Part shown: piece after piece, positions 26,301 to 34,352 of the stretch
How positions within the stretch are numbered: position 1 is the first letter of the stretch
How the letters are laid out: the number at the start of each line of letters is the position of its first letter
Source: Flavobacterium ichthyis
GTDB lineage: Bacteria; Bacteroidota; Bacteroidia; Flavobacteriales; Flavobacteriaceae
Reading direction: 5' to 3'
DNA length: 64,000 nucleotides
NCBI RefSeq assembly: GCF_009915155.1
Contig: NZ_JAABLM010000014.1
Span: 1 to 64,000, forward strand
Made by a program: the position numbers and the translations under genes
The notes under the pieces: model-generated
The model's database searches: none
Told to the model about the DNA's origin: nothing
The model's input: only the letters and a program-made list of their open reading frames with translations

Positions 26301-26692
26301 TCGATTGAAGCCAATAATAATTCTGAATTAGATTTTTGTTCCGAATTGGCTAATTGCAGAAAATTCTTCAGCTTGTCATCAACTTCCGGAAAATGGTTTC
26401 CGATGATTTGCGAAGCGTCATTATAATCGATTCCTTTCTGTAATTTGAATAATTTAAAAATTGGAAACAAAATAAATCGGAATAATAACAAGACTTCTAC
26501 TCCAACGAAAAGCCAGAATAAAATGGTTCTACCAGTGGGTTTCAGCCACAAAAAATATTCCACAAAAAGCGTAAAGAGTAAGTACAGCAATCCTAAGCCC
26601 ACAAAAAATATTAATCCTTTGAGGAGTTCATTGGTATAAAACTTTTTGATGAAAGCTTCTAATTTGTCGTATATCAGCGATTTATTTTCCAA
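23366..26692 (-). CDS. DUF4175-family large membrane protein with long coiled coil
   Basis: 1108 residues. The N-terminus has two transmembrane helices (about 22-75) and a third near 150-172, then a region of beta-rich segments (about 175-480). Next comes a very charged coiled coil (about 485-760, with strings such as ENAEKEAEKNEKLLDELKKL) and a Gly/Lys/Glu-rich low-complexity stretch (about 930-985). The C-terminus ends in a conserved-looking piece (LRQYLNSIEILNRQSLPLRP). This fits the Bacteroidota DUF4175 family, whose function is unknown. It overlaps ybeY by 8 bp and is probably co-transcribed with it and mnmG. Confidence 0.8.
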   Translation of the reverse strand: MENKSLIYDKLEAFIKKFYTNELLKGLIFFVGLGLLYLLFTLFVEYFLWLKPTGRTILFWLFVGVEVLLLFRFILFPIFKLFKLQKGIDYNDASQIIGNHFPEVDDKLKNFLQLANSEQKSNSELLLASIEQKAKNLNPIPFGNAINFKGNVKYLPWAAIPVLLILFFLISGNSDVITQSFTRVVNYNERYTPPAPFVFMVENKSLQTQQGNDFILKIKTVGKVVPENAMIYLDGESYFMEMIEPGIFEYKFSQITESKNFHIEANQITSQNYQLNVVAVPTISNLKMILQFPSYLQRKSETVEGSGNAVVPEGTNVIWQVSALATNKVEWSDGTHFSTFGQKEATFQISKKINQNTDYQILTSNKNIKHHEKLNYQITTVKDQFPTISANHAPDSLKLEQNVIVGQVSDDYGLSKLQVVYYPKGQEKQAKRANLQVKNANFDQFVFRFPGNLQLTEGVSYDYYFEIFDNDVLHQFKSTKSSVFSDRISTVEEKQQQNLEQQNDNINSLEKSIKDQDKQLSELEKLQKLGKETQSLEHKDLQKINDFIQRQKQQEQMMKEFSKKLENNLEKFKADEKDPQKEELQKRLENAEKEAEKNEKLLDELKKLSEKLKEEELFDKMDKFKQAGKNQAKNLEQLVELTKRFYVQKKAEQLAEKLEKLAEKQEKLSQNDQQNSAEKQDQIQKEFDQIQKELKDLQKENQDLKKPMELPEDEKTEQSIEQDMQNASDELKKDNKPKAKPKQKSAAQKMKQMSGNMKDMMMGGEKEQLEEDVKMLRQILDNLLAYSFAQEDVMKEFKTQKRGSLSFNKHLKVQQDLKQQFKHVDDSLFAMSLRNPKIAEEVTKEIGNVHYSIDKALETLVEAQISKGVSHQQYAVSSANKLADFLSNALNNMQMQMSGMGMGKPKPGQGEGMQLPDIIQKQQGLGEKMKEGMEEGDGEDGKNEGEGKEGEQPGKGKDGKSGKNGTQGNDGEGNAEKILEIYKEQQRLREALQNELEKNGMGNSGQNTLNQMKQIEKDLLNKGFTNQTLQKMLNLKHELLKLEKAIQQQGEDTKRQSQTNKKDYGSQPGEIPLALRQYLNSIEILNRQSLPLRPNYNQKVQEYFKNND

Positions 26693-26729
26693 AATTCTAT
26701 ATCGTTAGTTTATAACCGATAAATGTAGT

Positions 26730-26860
26730 GATTTATGATTTATGATTTATGATTTATGATTTATGATTTATGATTTATGATTTTAGATTTTAGATTTTAG
26801 ATTTTAGATTTTAGATTTTAGATTTTTAGATTTTTGGATTTTTGGATTTTTAGATTTTCG
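26730..26860. repeat. Heptanucleotide tandem array upstream of gltX
   Basis: Seven copies of GATTTAT (26730-26778), then six of GATTTTA (26779-26820), then four 8-bp variants GATTTTTA/GATTTTTG and a last partial unit. The array lies between the divergent DUF4175 and gltX genes, about 80 bp before the gltX promoter box. Confidence 0.9.
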
Positions 26861-26941
26861 TTTGAAAGTTGCTTTCTTAAAACTGTAAACGATAAACCTA
26901 ATCTCCTAAAAACTCACTACTGCAAACTCCCAACTAAATCT

Positions 26942-26949
26942 TATCTTTG
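26942..26949 (+). promoter_or_regulatory. -7 element of the gltX promoter
   Basis: TATCTTTG, a perfect TAnnTTTG box, 17 bp before the gltX ATG. Confidence 0.55.
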
Positions 26950-26966
26950 CAAAAAATTTTAAAAAA

Positions 26967-28481
26967 ATGTCTAAACCTGTTCGTGTTCGTTTTGCGCCAA
27001 GTCCAACGGGACCTTTGCATATTGGTGGTGTGAGAACTGCCCTTTTTAATTATCTGTTTGCCAAAAAAAATGGCGGGACTTTTTACCTTCGTGTGGAAGA
27101 TACTGATCAAAACCGTTTTGTTCCTGGAGCTGAAAAATACATAATGGAATCGCTGGAATGGTTAGGTATTGCTCCTGATGAAACGGTTGGAAAAAACGAA
27201 AAATTTGGTCCTTATCGCCAAAGTGAACGAAAGCATTTATACAAAGAATACGCGGATCAATTGATTAAAAGCGGTTGGGCTTATTATGCTTTTGATTCGG
27301 CAGAAAAATTAGACGAGCTTAGAAAAATTGACGAAGCTAACGGAAAAACTTTCATCTACAACCACAGTAATCGCGAGCACTTAGACAATTCCTTGACAGT
27401 TGATGCAGTTGAAGTAGCGAAAAGAATTTCGGCTGGAGCAGATTATGTCATTCGTTTTAAAACTCCGGTGGGAGAAATTTTGGAACTAAATGACATGATT
27501 CGTGGTGATGTAAAATTTGATACAAATTTATTAGACGATAAAGTTTTGTTCAAAAGTGATGGCATGCCAACGTATCATTTGGCGAATATTGTGGACGATC
27601 ATTTAATGGAAACTTCTCACGTAATTCGTGGCGAAGAATGGTTGCCTTCTCTCCCACTTCACGTTTTATTGTATCGTGCTTTTGGTTGGGAAGCACCAAA
27701 ATTTGCGCATTTGCCATTAATATTAAAACCGGTTGGAAACGGAAAATTATCGAAACGCGATGGCGACAAATTGGGTTTCCCGGTTTTTCCTCTGGAATGG
27801 AAAGATCCAGTTTCTGGTGAAACTTCTTCGGGTTATCGAGAAAAAGGATTTTTACCGGAAGCTGTAATTAACTTTTTAGCGCTTTTGGGTTGGAGTTCCG
27901 GAACGGATCAGGAATTATTTACTTTAGACGAATTGGTGAATGTTTTCGATTTGTCACGCGTGAACAAAGCTGGAGCCAAATTTGATCCGGAAAAAAATAA
28001 ATGGTTCAACCACCAATATTTTCAAAGAGCAGATAATGCTGTTTTAGCCAAAGATTTTTCGCATGAATTATTACAAAAAGGCATCAATAAACCAATTGAT
28101 TTCGTAACCGAAGTGGTTCGTTTAGTAAAAGAGCGTGCGACATTTGCTTCTGAATTATGGGATTTGTCGGCGTTTTTCTTTGAAGCACCAATTGCTTACG
28201 ACGAAAAAGCTTCAAAAAATTTCAAGCCAGAAACCGAAGATTTAATGCAGCAATTGACTGTTGTCCTAGAAAATATTTTGGATTTTTCTTCAGAAAATAT
28301 TGAAAACACGGTAAAATGTTGGATGACTGAAAACGAAATTGGCATGGGGAAAATTATGCAACCGTTGCGATTGAGTTTGGTAGGTTCGTTAAAAGGACCA
28401 CATTTGTTTGACATTATTGCGATGATTGGGAAAGAGGAAACTATTACGAGAATCAACAAAGCAATTGAAAATTTTAAATAA
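26967..28481 (+). CDS. gltX: Glutamate--tRNA ligase
   Basis: 504-residue class I aminoacyl-tRNA synthetase charging tRNA-Glu. The HIGH signature is PSPTGPLHIGG (residues 11-21) and the KMSKS-equivalent is KLSKRDGDK near residue 260. Other typical segments are LRVEDTDQNR, SDGMPTYHLANIVDDHLM and RGEEWLPSLPLH. The C-terminal anticodon-binding part is complete and the length is normal. It stands alone between its own promoter and a strong terminator. Confidence 0.97.
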   Translation: MSKPVRVRFAPSPTGPLHIGGVRTALFNYLFAKKNGGTFYLRVEDTDQNRFVPGAEKYIMESLEWLGIAPDETVGKNEKFGPYRQSERKHLYKEYADQLIKSGWAYYAFDSAEKLDELRKIDEANGKTFIYNHSNREHLDNSLTVDAVEVAKRISAGADYVIRFKTPVGEILELNDMIRGDVKFDTNLLDDKVLFKSDGMPTYHLANIVDDHLMETSHVIRGEEWLPSLPLHVLLYRAFGWEAPKFAHLPLILKPVGNGKLSKRDGDKLGFPVFPLEWKDPVSGETSSGYREKGFLPEAVINFLALLGWSSGTDQELFTLDELVNVFDLSRVNKAGAKFDPEKNKWFNHQYFQRADNAVLAKDFSHELLQKGINKPIDFVTEVVRLVKERATFASELWDLSAFFFEAPIAYDEKASKNFKPETEDLMQQLTVVLENILDFSSENIENTVKCWMTENEIGMGKIMQPLRLSLVGSLKGPHLFDIIAMIGKEETITRINKAIENFK

Positions 28482-28486
28482 ACCTG

Positions 28487-28520
28487 AAAGCCTTTCGAAA
28501 AAACGAGAGGCTTTTTTATT
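28487..28520 (+). terminator. gltX terminator
   Basis: Stem AAAGCCTTTCG / CGAGAGGCTTT (one G-T or mismatch position) with an A-rich loop and six T residues. Confidence 0.85.
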
Positions 28521-28567
28521 TGTAAAAAAATAATTATATTTCCTCACAAACATTAAAAACCTTTATC

Positions 28568-29569
28568 ATGGAAAACATTGGCATGTATATTTTTTTATTC
28601 TTCGCCTTTTTTATTTTTCTGTCTTCGTTTTTTACAGTGAAGCAGCAAACAGCGGCAATCATCGAAAGATTCGGTAGATTTCAAAGCATTCGGCATTCGG
28701 GATTACAACTCAAAATTCCGATTGTAGATAAAATTGCGGGAAAAATCAACCTAAAAATCCAACAGTTAGATGTCATCATCGAAACTAAAACCAAAGAAAA
28801 TGTTTTCGTGAAAATGAAAGTTTCAGTACAATTTAAAGTGATTCAAGACAAAGTATATGAAGCATTTTACAAACTCGAATATCCTCACGATCAGATTACT
28901 TCGTACGTATTTGATGTGGTTCGTGCCGAAGTTCCAAAACTAAAATTAGATGATGTTTTTGAAAGAAAAGACGATATTGCCATTGCCGTAAAACGCGAAT
29001 TGAACGAAGCTATGACGACTTATGGTTACGATATCATCAATACGTTAATTACCGATATTGATCCGGATATTCAGGTAAAAAACGCTATGAACCGCATCAA
29101 TGCTGCTGATAGAGAAAAATCGGCTGCAGAATATGAAGCAGAAGCTGGAAGAATTCGTATCGTTGCCAAAGCAAAAGCCGAAGCCGAAAGTAAAAGATTG
29201 CAAGGACAAGGTATTGCAGATCAACGAAGAGAAATCGCTCGTGGATTGGTAGAAAGTGTGGACGTTTTGAACAAAGTTGGGATAAATTCTCAAGAAGCTT
29301 CTGCCCTGATTGTGGTAACGCAACATTATGATACGTTGCAAGCCATTGGAGCTGATGCCAATTCTAATTTAATTTTATTACCAAATTCTCCACAAGCCGG
29401 AAGCGATATGCTGAACAATATGGTGGCATCTTTCACGGCAAGTAACCAAGTTGGTGAAGCCATGAAAAAAGCATCTCGAGAAAATAAAGGAAACGAAAAA
29501 CGCAATTATCCGAAACCGCCACAATTGCCGGAAAGCGATAATCCAGACGATTACGATTCTACTAAATAA
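28568..29569 (+). CDS. SPFH-domain (stomatin/prohibitin-like) membrane protein
   Basis: 333 residues: one N-terminal transmembrane helix (about 4-22), then the SPFH/Band 7 domain (about 25-190) with FFTVKQQTAAIIERFGRFQS, RHSGLQLKIPIVDKIA and YGYDIINTLITDIDPD, followed by an Ala/Glu/Lys-rich helix (AADREKSAAEYEAEAGRIRI) and a polar tail. Such proteins oligomerise at membranes and scaffold microdomains or proteases. No NfeD-like partner is adjacent. The gene follows the gltX terminator and is monocistronic. Confidence 0.9.
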   Translation: MENIGMYIFLFFAFFIFLSSFFTVKQQTAAIIERFGRFQSIRHSGLQLKIPIVDKIAGKINLKIQQLDVIIETKTKENVFVKMKVSVQFKVIQDKVYEAFYKLEYPHDQITSYVFDVVRAEVPKLKLDDVFERKDDIAIAVKRELNEAMTTYGYDIINTLITDIDPDIQVKNAMNRINAADREKSAAEYEAEAGRIRIVAKAKAEAESKRLQGQGIADQRREIARGLVESVDVLNKVGINSQEASALIVVTQHYDTLQAIGADANSNLILLPNSPQAGSDMLNNMVASFTASNQVGEAMKKASRENKGNEKRNYPKPPQLPESDNPDDYDSTK

Positions 29570-29646
29570 AATTTTGTTATTATTTTTTTTATAATTATAT
29601 AACAAACATTATCGATATTGTTGTTTAACTAATTAATTTTAAAAAA

Positions 29647-29884
29647 ATGAAAATCAAAAATTTTAAAAGCCGGAGCGATTTTATCTATCGCTACAATGTC
29701 GTTAACTCTGATGTCGTTTAGCGATTCAAATTCCAGAAAACCTTTTACAGGTGAAAAAGTTGAAACAATTGATGTAGATTGTGGAAGTGGATGTACATGC
29801 ACTTACACAATTACGACTCAGTACGTTTTTTGGATTAATGTAGGAAGTACTAGAGAATTGACAAAAACTTCTTGTCCTGAGTAA
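29647..29884 (+). pseudogene. Small secreted protein with a frameshift in its signal peptide (apparent)
   Basis: ATG 29647 starts MKIKNF, but continues into a short dead frame. One base fewer in the T/A run at 29656-29668 would join it to AGAILSIATMSLTLMSFS, a good signal peptide, and a mature part with four Cys (DVDCGSGCTCTYTI, ending TSCPE). The second frame has an upstream TGA (29648-29650), and its first ATG is 29689-29697 region (Met at 29696), too late for a full signal. Either a sequencing indel, a phase-variable run or a true pseudogene. A terminator follows 8 bp after the stop. Family not recognised. Confidence 0.55.
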
Positions 29885-29892
29885 TTAACAAG

Positions 29893-29923
29893 ATAGTGCC
29901 AGACGTGGCACTATATTTTTTTT
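29893..29923 (+). terminator. Terminator after the small secreted-protein gene
   Basis: Perfect 9-bp stem ATAGTGCCA / TGGCACTAT with GACG loop and a run of T. Confidence 0.9.
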
Positions 29924-29928
29924 AGAAG

Positions 29929-30720
29929 ATGCAAAAAATTTATAATTATGTAATCGCATTTTTATTTCTCTCCAGTTATGGTCAGGAGAAATGTACGATA
30001 TTTGTTACAGACTCATCAAAAAATCCCTTAGAAAGCGTATTATTGCTAAACCTTCAAAATCAAAAGTTTGCTTATTCAGATTCAACCGGAAAAGTTTCAA
30101 TAGAAGCAAGTAATTTAAACGATTCTTTAAAATTATCATTACCTTCTTTTGAAGAAAAGAAATTAACTTTTGAAGATTTACATCTAGCAAATGGGCAAGT
30201 TATTTTACAATCAAAACCTATATACTTAGATGAGATTGTAATTGAAAGTAATGAAGATATTTCGTTCGAAATTTCTGGAAAGAAAAAGTACTATTCTTCT
30301 TTTATCAGTAACGGTGGTGCTTTAGTTTCTGGTTATTTGCACAAAAAAAAAACAAGCTACAACAAACTTAAATCGGTTACTTTTAAATTTGATAAACCAC
30401 AGTCTTCGGTCGATTCGAAAATTAGGTTAGTAATTTTGGAACAATCAACTTTAATGCCTATAAAGGAATATAGACTAAGCGAAGAAATTTCGGAAGAAGT
30501 AATCCTTGATGTTGATTCTTTCACAGAATTTGAACAAGGTAAAAATTATCTAATAGGATTTGAGCTTGTAGGAAATTCTAAAAACGAAGTAAAAGTTTTA
30601 TCTTCATCTGTAAAAAATGCCGCTACTTACATTAAGCCAAAACCATTTTCTAAATGGACACCGCTTGAGAAGAATCGACCAACCTTCATTATTAATTACA
30701 AATTAACTTTCACCAAATAA
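29929..30720 (+). CDS. Secreted carboxypeptidase-regulatory-like domain protein
   Basis: 263 residues. A signal peptide (MQKIYNYVIAFLFLSSYGQ) is followed by a carboxypeptidase-regulatory-like or TonB-plug-type beta domain (ESVLLLNLQNQKFAYSDSTG, then LDEIVIES). A second beta-rich domain of about 150 residues follows (SVTFKFDKPQSSVDSKIRLV). It shares the layout of the protein at 48075-48947, including a stretch like KIRLVILEQSTLMPIKE against RLQLFAVDENGFPGEE, so the two look like distant paralogues. Function unknown; location periplasm or outer surface. It lies between two terminators. Confidence 0.7.
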   Translation: MQKIYNYVIAFLFLSSYGQEKCTIFVTDSSKNPLESVLLLNLQNQKFAYSDSTGKVSIEASNLNDSLKLSLPSFEEKKLTFEDLHLANGQVILQSKPIYLDEIVIESNEDISFEISGKKKYYSSFISNGGALVSGYLHKKKTSYNKLKSVTFKFDKPQSSVDSKIRLVILEQSTLMPIKEYRLSEEISEEVILDVDSFTEFEQGKNYLIGFELVGNSKNEVKVLSSSVKNAATYIKPKPFSKWTPLEKNRPTFIINYKLTFTK

Positions 30721-30750
30721 AAAGAGGCCAATCGGCCTCTTTTCTTTTTT
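30718..30750. terminator. Bidirectional terminator
   Basis: Perfect stem AAAAGAGGCC / GGCCTCTTTT around AATC, with T-rich flanks on both strands; shared by convergent genes ending at 30720 and 30767. Confidence 0.88.
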
Positions 30751-30766
30751 ATCAAAAATCAAGCGT

Positions 30767-31012
30767 TTAAAGCTTAAAAATCTTTTTAAATAAATAAGTT
30801 ACTCCCAAATTTTTTATCGGTCCAGAAAGCGCTCCTAAAACATTCACAGCAGTTCCGGGAACAGTTCCTAAGATATTTTTGGCAGTAATACTGTCTTTGG
30901 TGTCTTCAAAACTTAATTTCAGTTTTTCGTGCGCTAATTCTTTCTCAACCTTCAAAATTTCCAGGTCGCGATTAATTTCTTCAAATGAGGTGTAAATTTT
31001 TTTAACTTCCAT
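30767..31012 (-). CDS. Small protein of the YtxH/holin-like operon (perhaps DUF6327)
   Basis: 81 residues without signal peptide: an N-terminal helical half (YTSFEEINRDLEILKVEKEL) and a C-terminal half with Gly/Ala/Val (TVPGTAVNVLGALSGPIKNL) that may touch the membrane. I associate this kind of protein with flavobacterial DUF6327 proteins that accompany holin-like and YtxH genes, but the name is tentative. It starts 4 bp after the preceding gene, so it is the third gene of a three-gene operon. Confidence 0.6.
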   Translation of the reverse strand: MEVKKIYTSFEEINRDLEILKVEKELAHEKLKLSFEDTKDSITAKNILGTVPGTAVNVLGALSGPIKNLGVTYLFKKIFKL

Positions 31013-31016
31013 GTCA

Positions 31017-31370
31017 TTAAAATTTGTTCAACACTTTTCTCGAAAACTTTTTCATAATCGAACCTTGAAAAAGCTGACTCGAAAATTTTAGCGCCAAAAA
31101 TCCAAAAATTAAATAAATAACGCCTACAATTAAAAATCCAAGGGCAAAACTATCCATTGCATTCCCAATTGTAAGCGCTAAGGCAATCGAAAAAAACAAG
31201 ACAGTGAACAAAACTGCAATGGCAAAAAGAGCATATTTTACCGTAGCTTCTAAACCTTTCATGGCAATTTTAAAGCCGAAAAGTTTGTAATACGCCACAT
31301 TAGCATCAAAAAGTTCTTTTACACGATCTTGCAGTTCATCAGTGTTTTCTCTAATTTTTTCAAAAGCCAT
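31017..31370 (-). CDS. Phage-holin-like superfamily membrane protein
   Basis: 117 residues with two long hydrophobic helices (YALFAIAVLFTVLFFSIALA and GFLIVGVIYLIFGFLALKF) separated by a short polar turn, and charged ends. This matches the DUF1469/holin superfamily III pattern common in bacterial stress operons and does not by itself mean a prophage. It is the middle gene between YtxH and the 81-residue protein, with gaps of 14 and 4 bp. Confidence 0.7.
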   Translation of the reverse strand: MAFEKIRENTDELQDRVKELFDANVAYYKLFGFKIAMKGLEATVKYALFAIAVLFTVLFFSIALALTIGNAMDSFALGFLIVGVIYLIFGFLALKFSSQLFQGSIMKKFSRKVLNKF

Positions 31371-31384
31371 AAATCAAGATTTTT

Positions 31385-31708
31385 TTATTTTTTAGCAGAT
31401 TCAGCTTGCGCTTTCAAGTCGGTCAACTTTTTTTCCAAAGCTGCAATCACATCTTCTTTTTTGTCTTGAGCATTAGCAACCAATTCATCAAAACCAGTTT
31501 CAAGATCTACTTTCGCACGGCTAAATTTATTTTTCACCTGATCTTGTAACGAATTAAATTTATTTTTCAGGTCGTCCTTTTGAGAATCGAAACCATCTTT
31601 AATTTTTTTTCTGGTCTTGTCGCCTTTATCTGGCGCAAATAAAACCCCAATTGCTGCTCCAATCGCAGCACCTGCAACAATCCCGATAAGCGTGTTTGAT
31701 TTAGACAT
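31385..31708 (-). CDS. YtxH-domain protein
   Basis: 107 residues with the YtxH signature: a glycine-rich membrane helix LIGIVAGAAIGAAIGVLFAP directly followed by DKGDKTRKKIKD, then a long charged amphipathic helix. In other bacteria YtxH proteins are general-stress induced. It heads the three-gene operon with the holin-like and 81-residue proteins. Confidence 0.85.
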   Translation of the reverse strand: MSKSNTLIGIVAGAAIGAAIGVLFAPDKGDKTRKKIKDGFDSQKDDLKNKFNSLQDQVKNKFSRAKVDLETGFDELVANAQDKKEDVIAALEKKLTDLKAQAESAKK

Positions 31709-32151
31709 AACTTTTTCTTTTTTTTAGGTTAATAAATTAAAGATACATCAAAATTTAACATTTACGTGTTAATAAGCAGTTAAAGTATTTCTCTGTTGTT
31801 TTTAAAGAAACCCAACGGCATTACTTTTTTAAACTTTATTCCTGCTTTCCCCACTATAAACTTCCGAAAAAAAAGGAGAAAAAACAATCTTGGAGGTTTC
31901 TTTTAAACTTCAGGCTAATTTTTAGTGCTAAAATTAAATAAACTGCTTTATTTCCACTAAAAATATTCACAACATCCAAACACATCACGAATCAAAATTA
32001 TCGCTTTAAAAACCATTTATGAAAGCCGATTTTAATCATTTAAACAAATAGAAATTCATTTCACAATAGAAATTTTAAATAATAAAAAAGCTCCCAAAAA
32101 TTAGGAGCTTCTTATAAGATTTATTGATAGTTTTTACTACCATCCGATTTT
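31709..32151. other. Intergenic region between ytxH-like gene and glnS
   Basis: 443 bp, very AT-rich, no convincing gene. It contains the glnS terminator at 32083-32112 and, presumably near 31710-31770, the promoter of the ytxH-like operon (a TATCTTTA box on the minus strand is close to the consensus). Confidence 0.5.
32083..32112 (-). terminator. glnS terminator
   Basis: Stem AAGCTCC / GGAGCTT (32089-32095 with 32104-32110) followed on the minus strand by TTTTTATT. Confidence 0.8.
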
Positions 32152-34245
32152 TTAAAAATTATTCAACAATTTTAAAACCGCTTCATTTTTTTCTGAAGAT
32201 TTCATCTCTTTCAATTGGTCTTTAAAATCTGAAAAAAAAACTTCATCTTTTTGTAAATTTTTGATTACCTCCATTCTCACAAAAGGCGATTCGCTTTTTA
32301 GTGAAAACGAATATAATTTTTGTAATACTTCGGGTTCAATTTCTGCTGGTTTGAGGTTAGAATATTTCAACAATAAATTGGCAAAGAAAAGTGACGCTTT
32401 GTTGTTGTTTACGTTTTTCTTGAAACTATTTTGCAACAAACTATAACTGGTAATTTTAGCCAACTCCTCTCCTATTTTGGTTTCAATCGCATCTCGTTCT
32501 GCATCATTATCAACCTTGAAATATTTGTTCAAATCCTTCAAAGAATTGTTTACAATATTTTCTTCTTTTTTGCCTTTTTCCTCCCAAGAATCTTTTAAAG
32601 TAACCGTTCTGTTGAAAACCAATTTTTCAGCGGTAGCATCTTTATCAACCGTAAAATATCCTACTCGTTGAAACTGAAATTTATCTTCAACGTTGGCATC
32701 TTTCAAACTTGGTTCTACAAATCCTTTGGTGATTTTCAAAGATTCTGGATTTACAAATTCTAAGAAATCTTTTCCTTTGTGTGTATCCGGAGATTCATCG
32801 GTAAACAAACGGTCATACAAACGAATTTCGGCTTCAACCGCATGTTTTACAGAAACCCAATGTAAGGTTCCCGCTACTTTTCTTTGACTGGCTTCTGTCC
32901 CACTTCCGCTTAAACTTTCTTCATCATAGGTTGCATGAATTTCGGTAATATTTCCGTTGGCATCTTTTACAACACTTTCACCTTTAATGATATAAGCATT
33001 TTTAAGGCGAACTTCTTTTCCTAAAGTCAATCGGAAAAATTTTCCCGTAGCTTCTTCCATAAAGTCTTCTTTTTCTATAAAAATTTCTCTCGAAAAAGGT
33101 ACTTTTCTAAAACCAGCATTTTCATCTTCCGGATTATTTTCGGCGTCAAGCCACTCTTCTTTTCCTTCTGGATAATTGGTAATAACCAACTTTACTGGAT
33201 CAATAACCGCCATGACTCGTGGCGCAATTTTGTTCAAATCTTCGCGAATGCAAAATTCTAAAACCGAAACATCAATCAAATTATCGCGTTTGGCAATCCC
33301 GATGGTTTTGGCAAAATTTCTCAAGGAAGCAGCCGTATAACCACGTCTTCTCAAGCCAGAAATGGTGGACATTCTGGGATCATCCCAACCATTTACATAT
33401 TTTTCTTTTACCAATTGTTGTAATTTTCTTTTACTCACAACTGTATGCGAAAGATTTCTTCTGGCAAACTCACGTTGTTTCGGTCGGATTTTTTTATCGT
33501 CATAAATTTGGTCCAAAAACCAATCATATAATTCTCTATGTGGCAAAAATTCGAGCGTACAAAAAGAGTGCGAAATATTTTCTAAATAATCACTTTCACC
33601 ATGAGCCCAATCATACATTGGATAAATTTTCCAATCATTTCCGGTTCTGTGGTGATGTTTATGCATGATGCGGTACATGATGGGATCACGCATCAGCATG
33701 TTGGTGTGTTTCATGTCAATTTTAGCTCGAAGAATATGTGTTCCTTCCGGAAATTCTCCGTTTTTCATTCTTTCAAACAAATCTAAATTTTCTTCAACCG
33801 AGCGATTTCTGTAAGGCGAATCGACTCCTGGAACAGTAGGCGAACCTTTTTGCGTAGCCATTTCTTCAGAAGTTTGACTATCAACATAAGCTTTTCCTTT
33901 TTTAATCAATTCTACAGCCCAATCATACAACTGCTGAAAATAATCAGAAGCGTAACATTCGTTTGCCCAATTGTAGCCCAACCATTTTACATCACGTTTT
34001 ATGGCATCTACAAATTCCTGTTCTTCTTTTTCGGGATTTGTATCGTCAAAACGAAGGTTAACTGGAGCATTATAATCAATTCCCAAACCAAAATTTAACG
34101 CTATAGAACTGGCGTGACCAATGTGTAAATATCCATTAGGTTCTGGCGGAAAACGAAAGCGTAATTCTTGTTGAGAAACCCCGTTTTTTAAATCGTCTTC
34201 AATGATTTGCTCAATAAAATTCAATGATTTTTCTTCTGATGCCAT
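32152..34245 (-). CDS. glnS: Glutamine--tRNA ligase with C-terminal extension
   Basis: 697-residue class I synthetase charging tRNA-Gln. RFPPEPNGYLHIGHASSIAL carries the HIGH motif, TVVSKRKLQQLV is the KMSKS equivalent, and the beta-barrel anticodon domains follow (HWVSVKHAVEAEIRLYDRLF, LEFVNPESL). The E. coli enzyme has about 554 residues. Here an extra C-terminal helical region of about 140 residues follows residue 557 (for example SPFVRMEVIKNLQKDEVFF), of unknown role. It is read from a promoter at 34263-34270 and is divergent from folB. Confidence 0.96.
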   Translation of the reverse strand: MASEEKSLNFIEQIIEDDLKNGVSQQELRFRFPPEPNGYLHIGHASSIALNFGLGIDYNAPVNLRFDDTNPEKEEQEFVDAIKRDVKWLGYNWANECYASDYFQQLYDWAVELIKKGKAYVDSQTSEEMATQKGSPTVPGVDSPYRNRSVEENLDLFERMKNGEFPEGTHILRAKIDMKHTNMLMRDPIMYRIMHKHHHRTGNDWKIYPMYDWAHGESDYLENISHSFCTLEFLPHRELYDWFLDQIYDDKKIRPKQREFARRNLSHTVVSKRKLQQLVKEKYVNGWDDPRMSTISGLRRRGYTAASLRNFAKTIGIAKRDNLIDVSVLEFCIREDLNKIAPRVMAVIDPVKLVITNYPEGKEEWLDAENNPEDENAGFRKVPFSREIFIEKEDFMEEATGKFFRLTLGKEVRLKNAYIIKGESVVKDANGNITEIHATYDEESLSGSGTEASQRKVAGTLHWVSVKHAVEAEIRLYDRLFTDESPDTHKGKDFLEFVNPESLKITKGFVEPSLKDANVEDKFQFQRVGYFTVDKDATAEKLVFNRTVTLKDSWEEKGKKEENIVNNSLKDLNKYFKVDNDAERDAIETKIGEELAKITSYSLLQNSFKKNVNNNKASLFFANLLLKYSNLKPAEIEPEVLQKLYSFSLKSESPFVRMEVIKNLQKDEVFFSDFKDQLKEMKSSEKNEAVLKLLNNF

Positions 34246-34262
34246 TATTTTTTTAATTTGGA

Positions 34263-34270
34263 CAAATATA
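34263..34270 (-). promoter_or_regulatory. -7 element of the glnS promoter
   Basis: TATATTTG on the minus strand, 17 bp before the glnS ATG. Confidence 0.55.
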
Positions 34271-34275
34271 AAAAA

Positions 34276-34349
34276 TGTTTAAAGTTTAAAGTTTAAAGTT
34301 GACTAAAAAAGCGACGAACCTTGTAACTTTGAACTTCAAACTTTAGACT
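34276..34349. repeat. TTTAAAG-type dispersed inverted element, copy 1
   Basis: Three head-to-tail TTTAAAG units (34278-34298) face an opposite-sense arm (AACTTTGAACTTCAAACTTT, within 34325-34345). The folB -7 box TAACTTTG (34324-34331) lies in the right arm. A similar element occurs at 49672-49790. Confidence 0.6.
34324..34331 (+). promoter_or_regulatory. -7 element of the folB promoter
   Basis: TAACTTTG, 21 bp before ATG 34353; a TTGAC at 34299-34303 is slightly too far upstream for the ideal spacing. Confidence 0.5.
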
Positions 34350-34352
34350 GTT

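Noticed and set aside
31017..31370. Holin-like protein as evidence of a prophage
   Set aside because: Neighbours are a YtxH protein and a small unknown protein; no phage genes are near, and this arrangement is common in stress operons.
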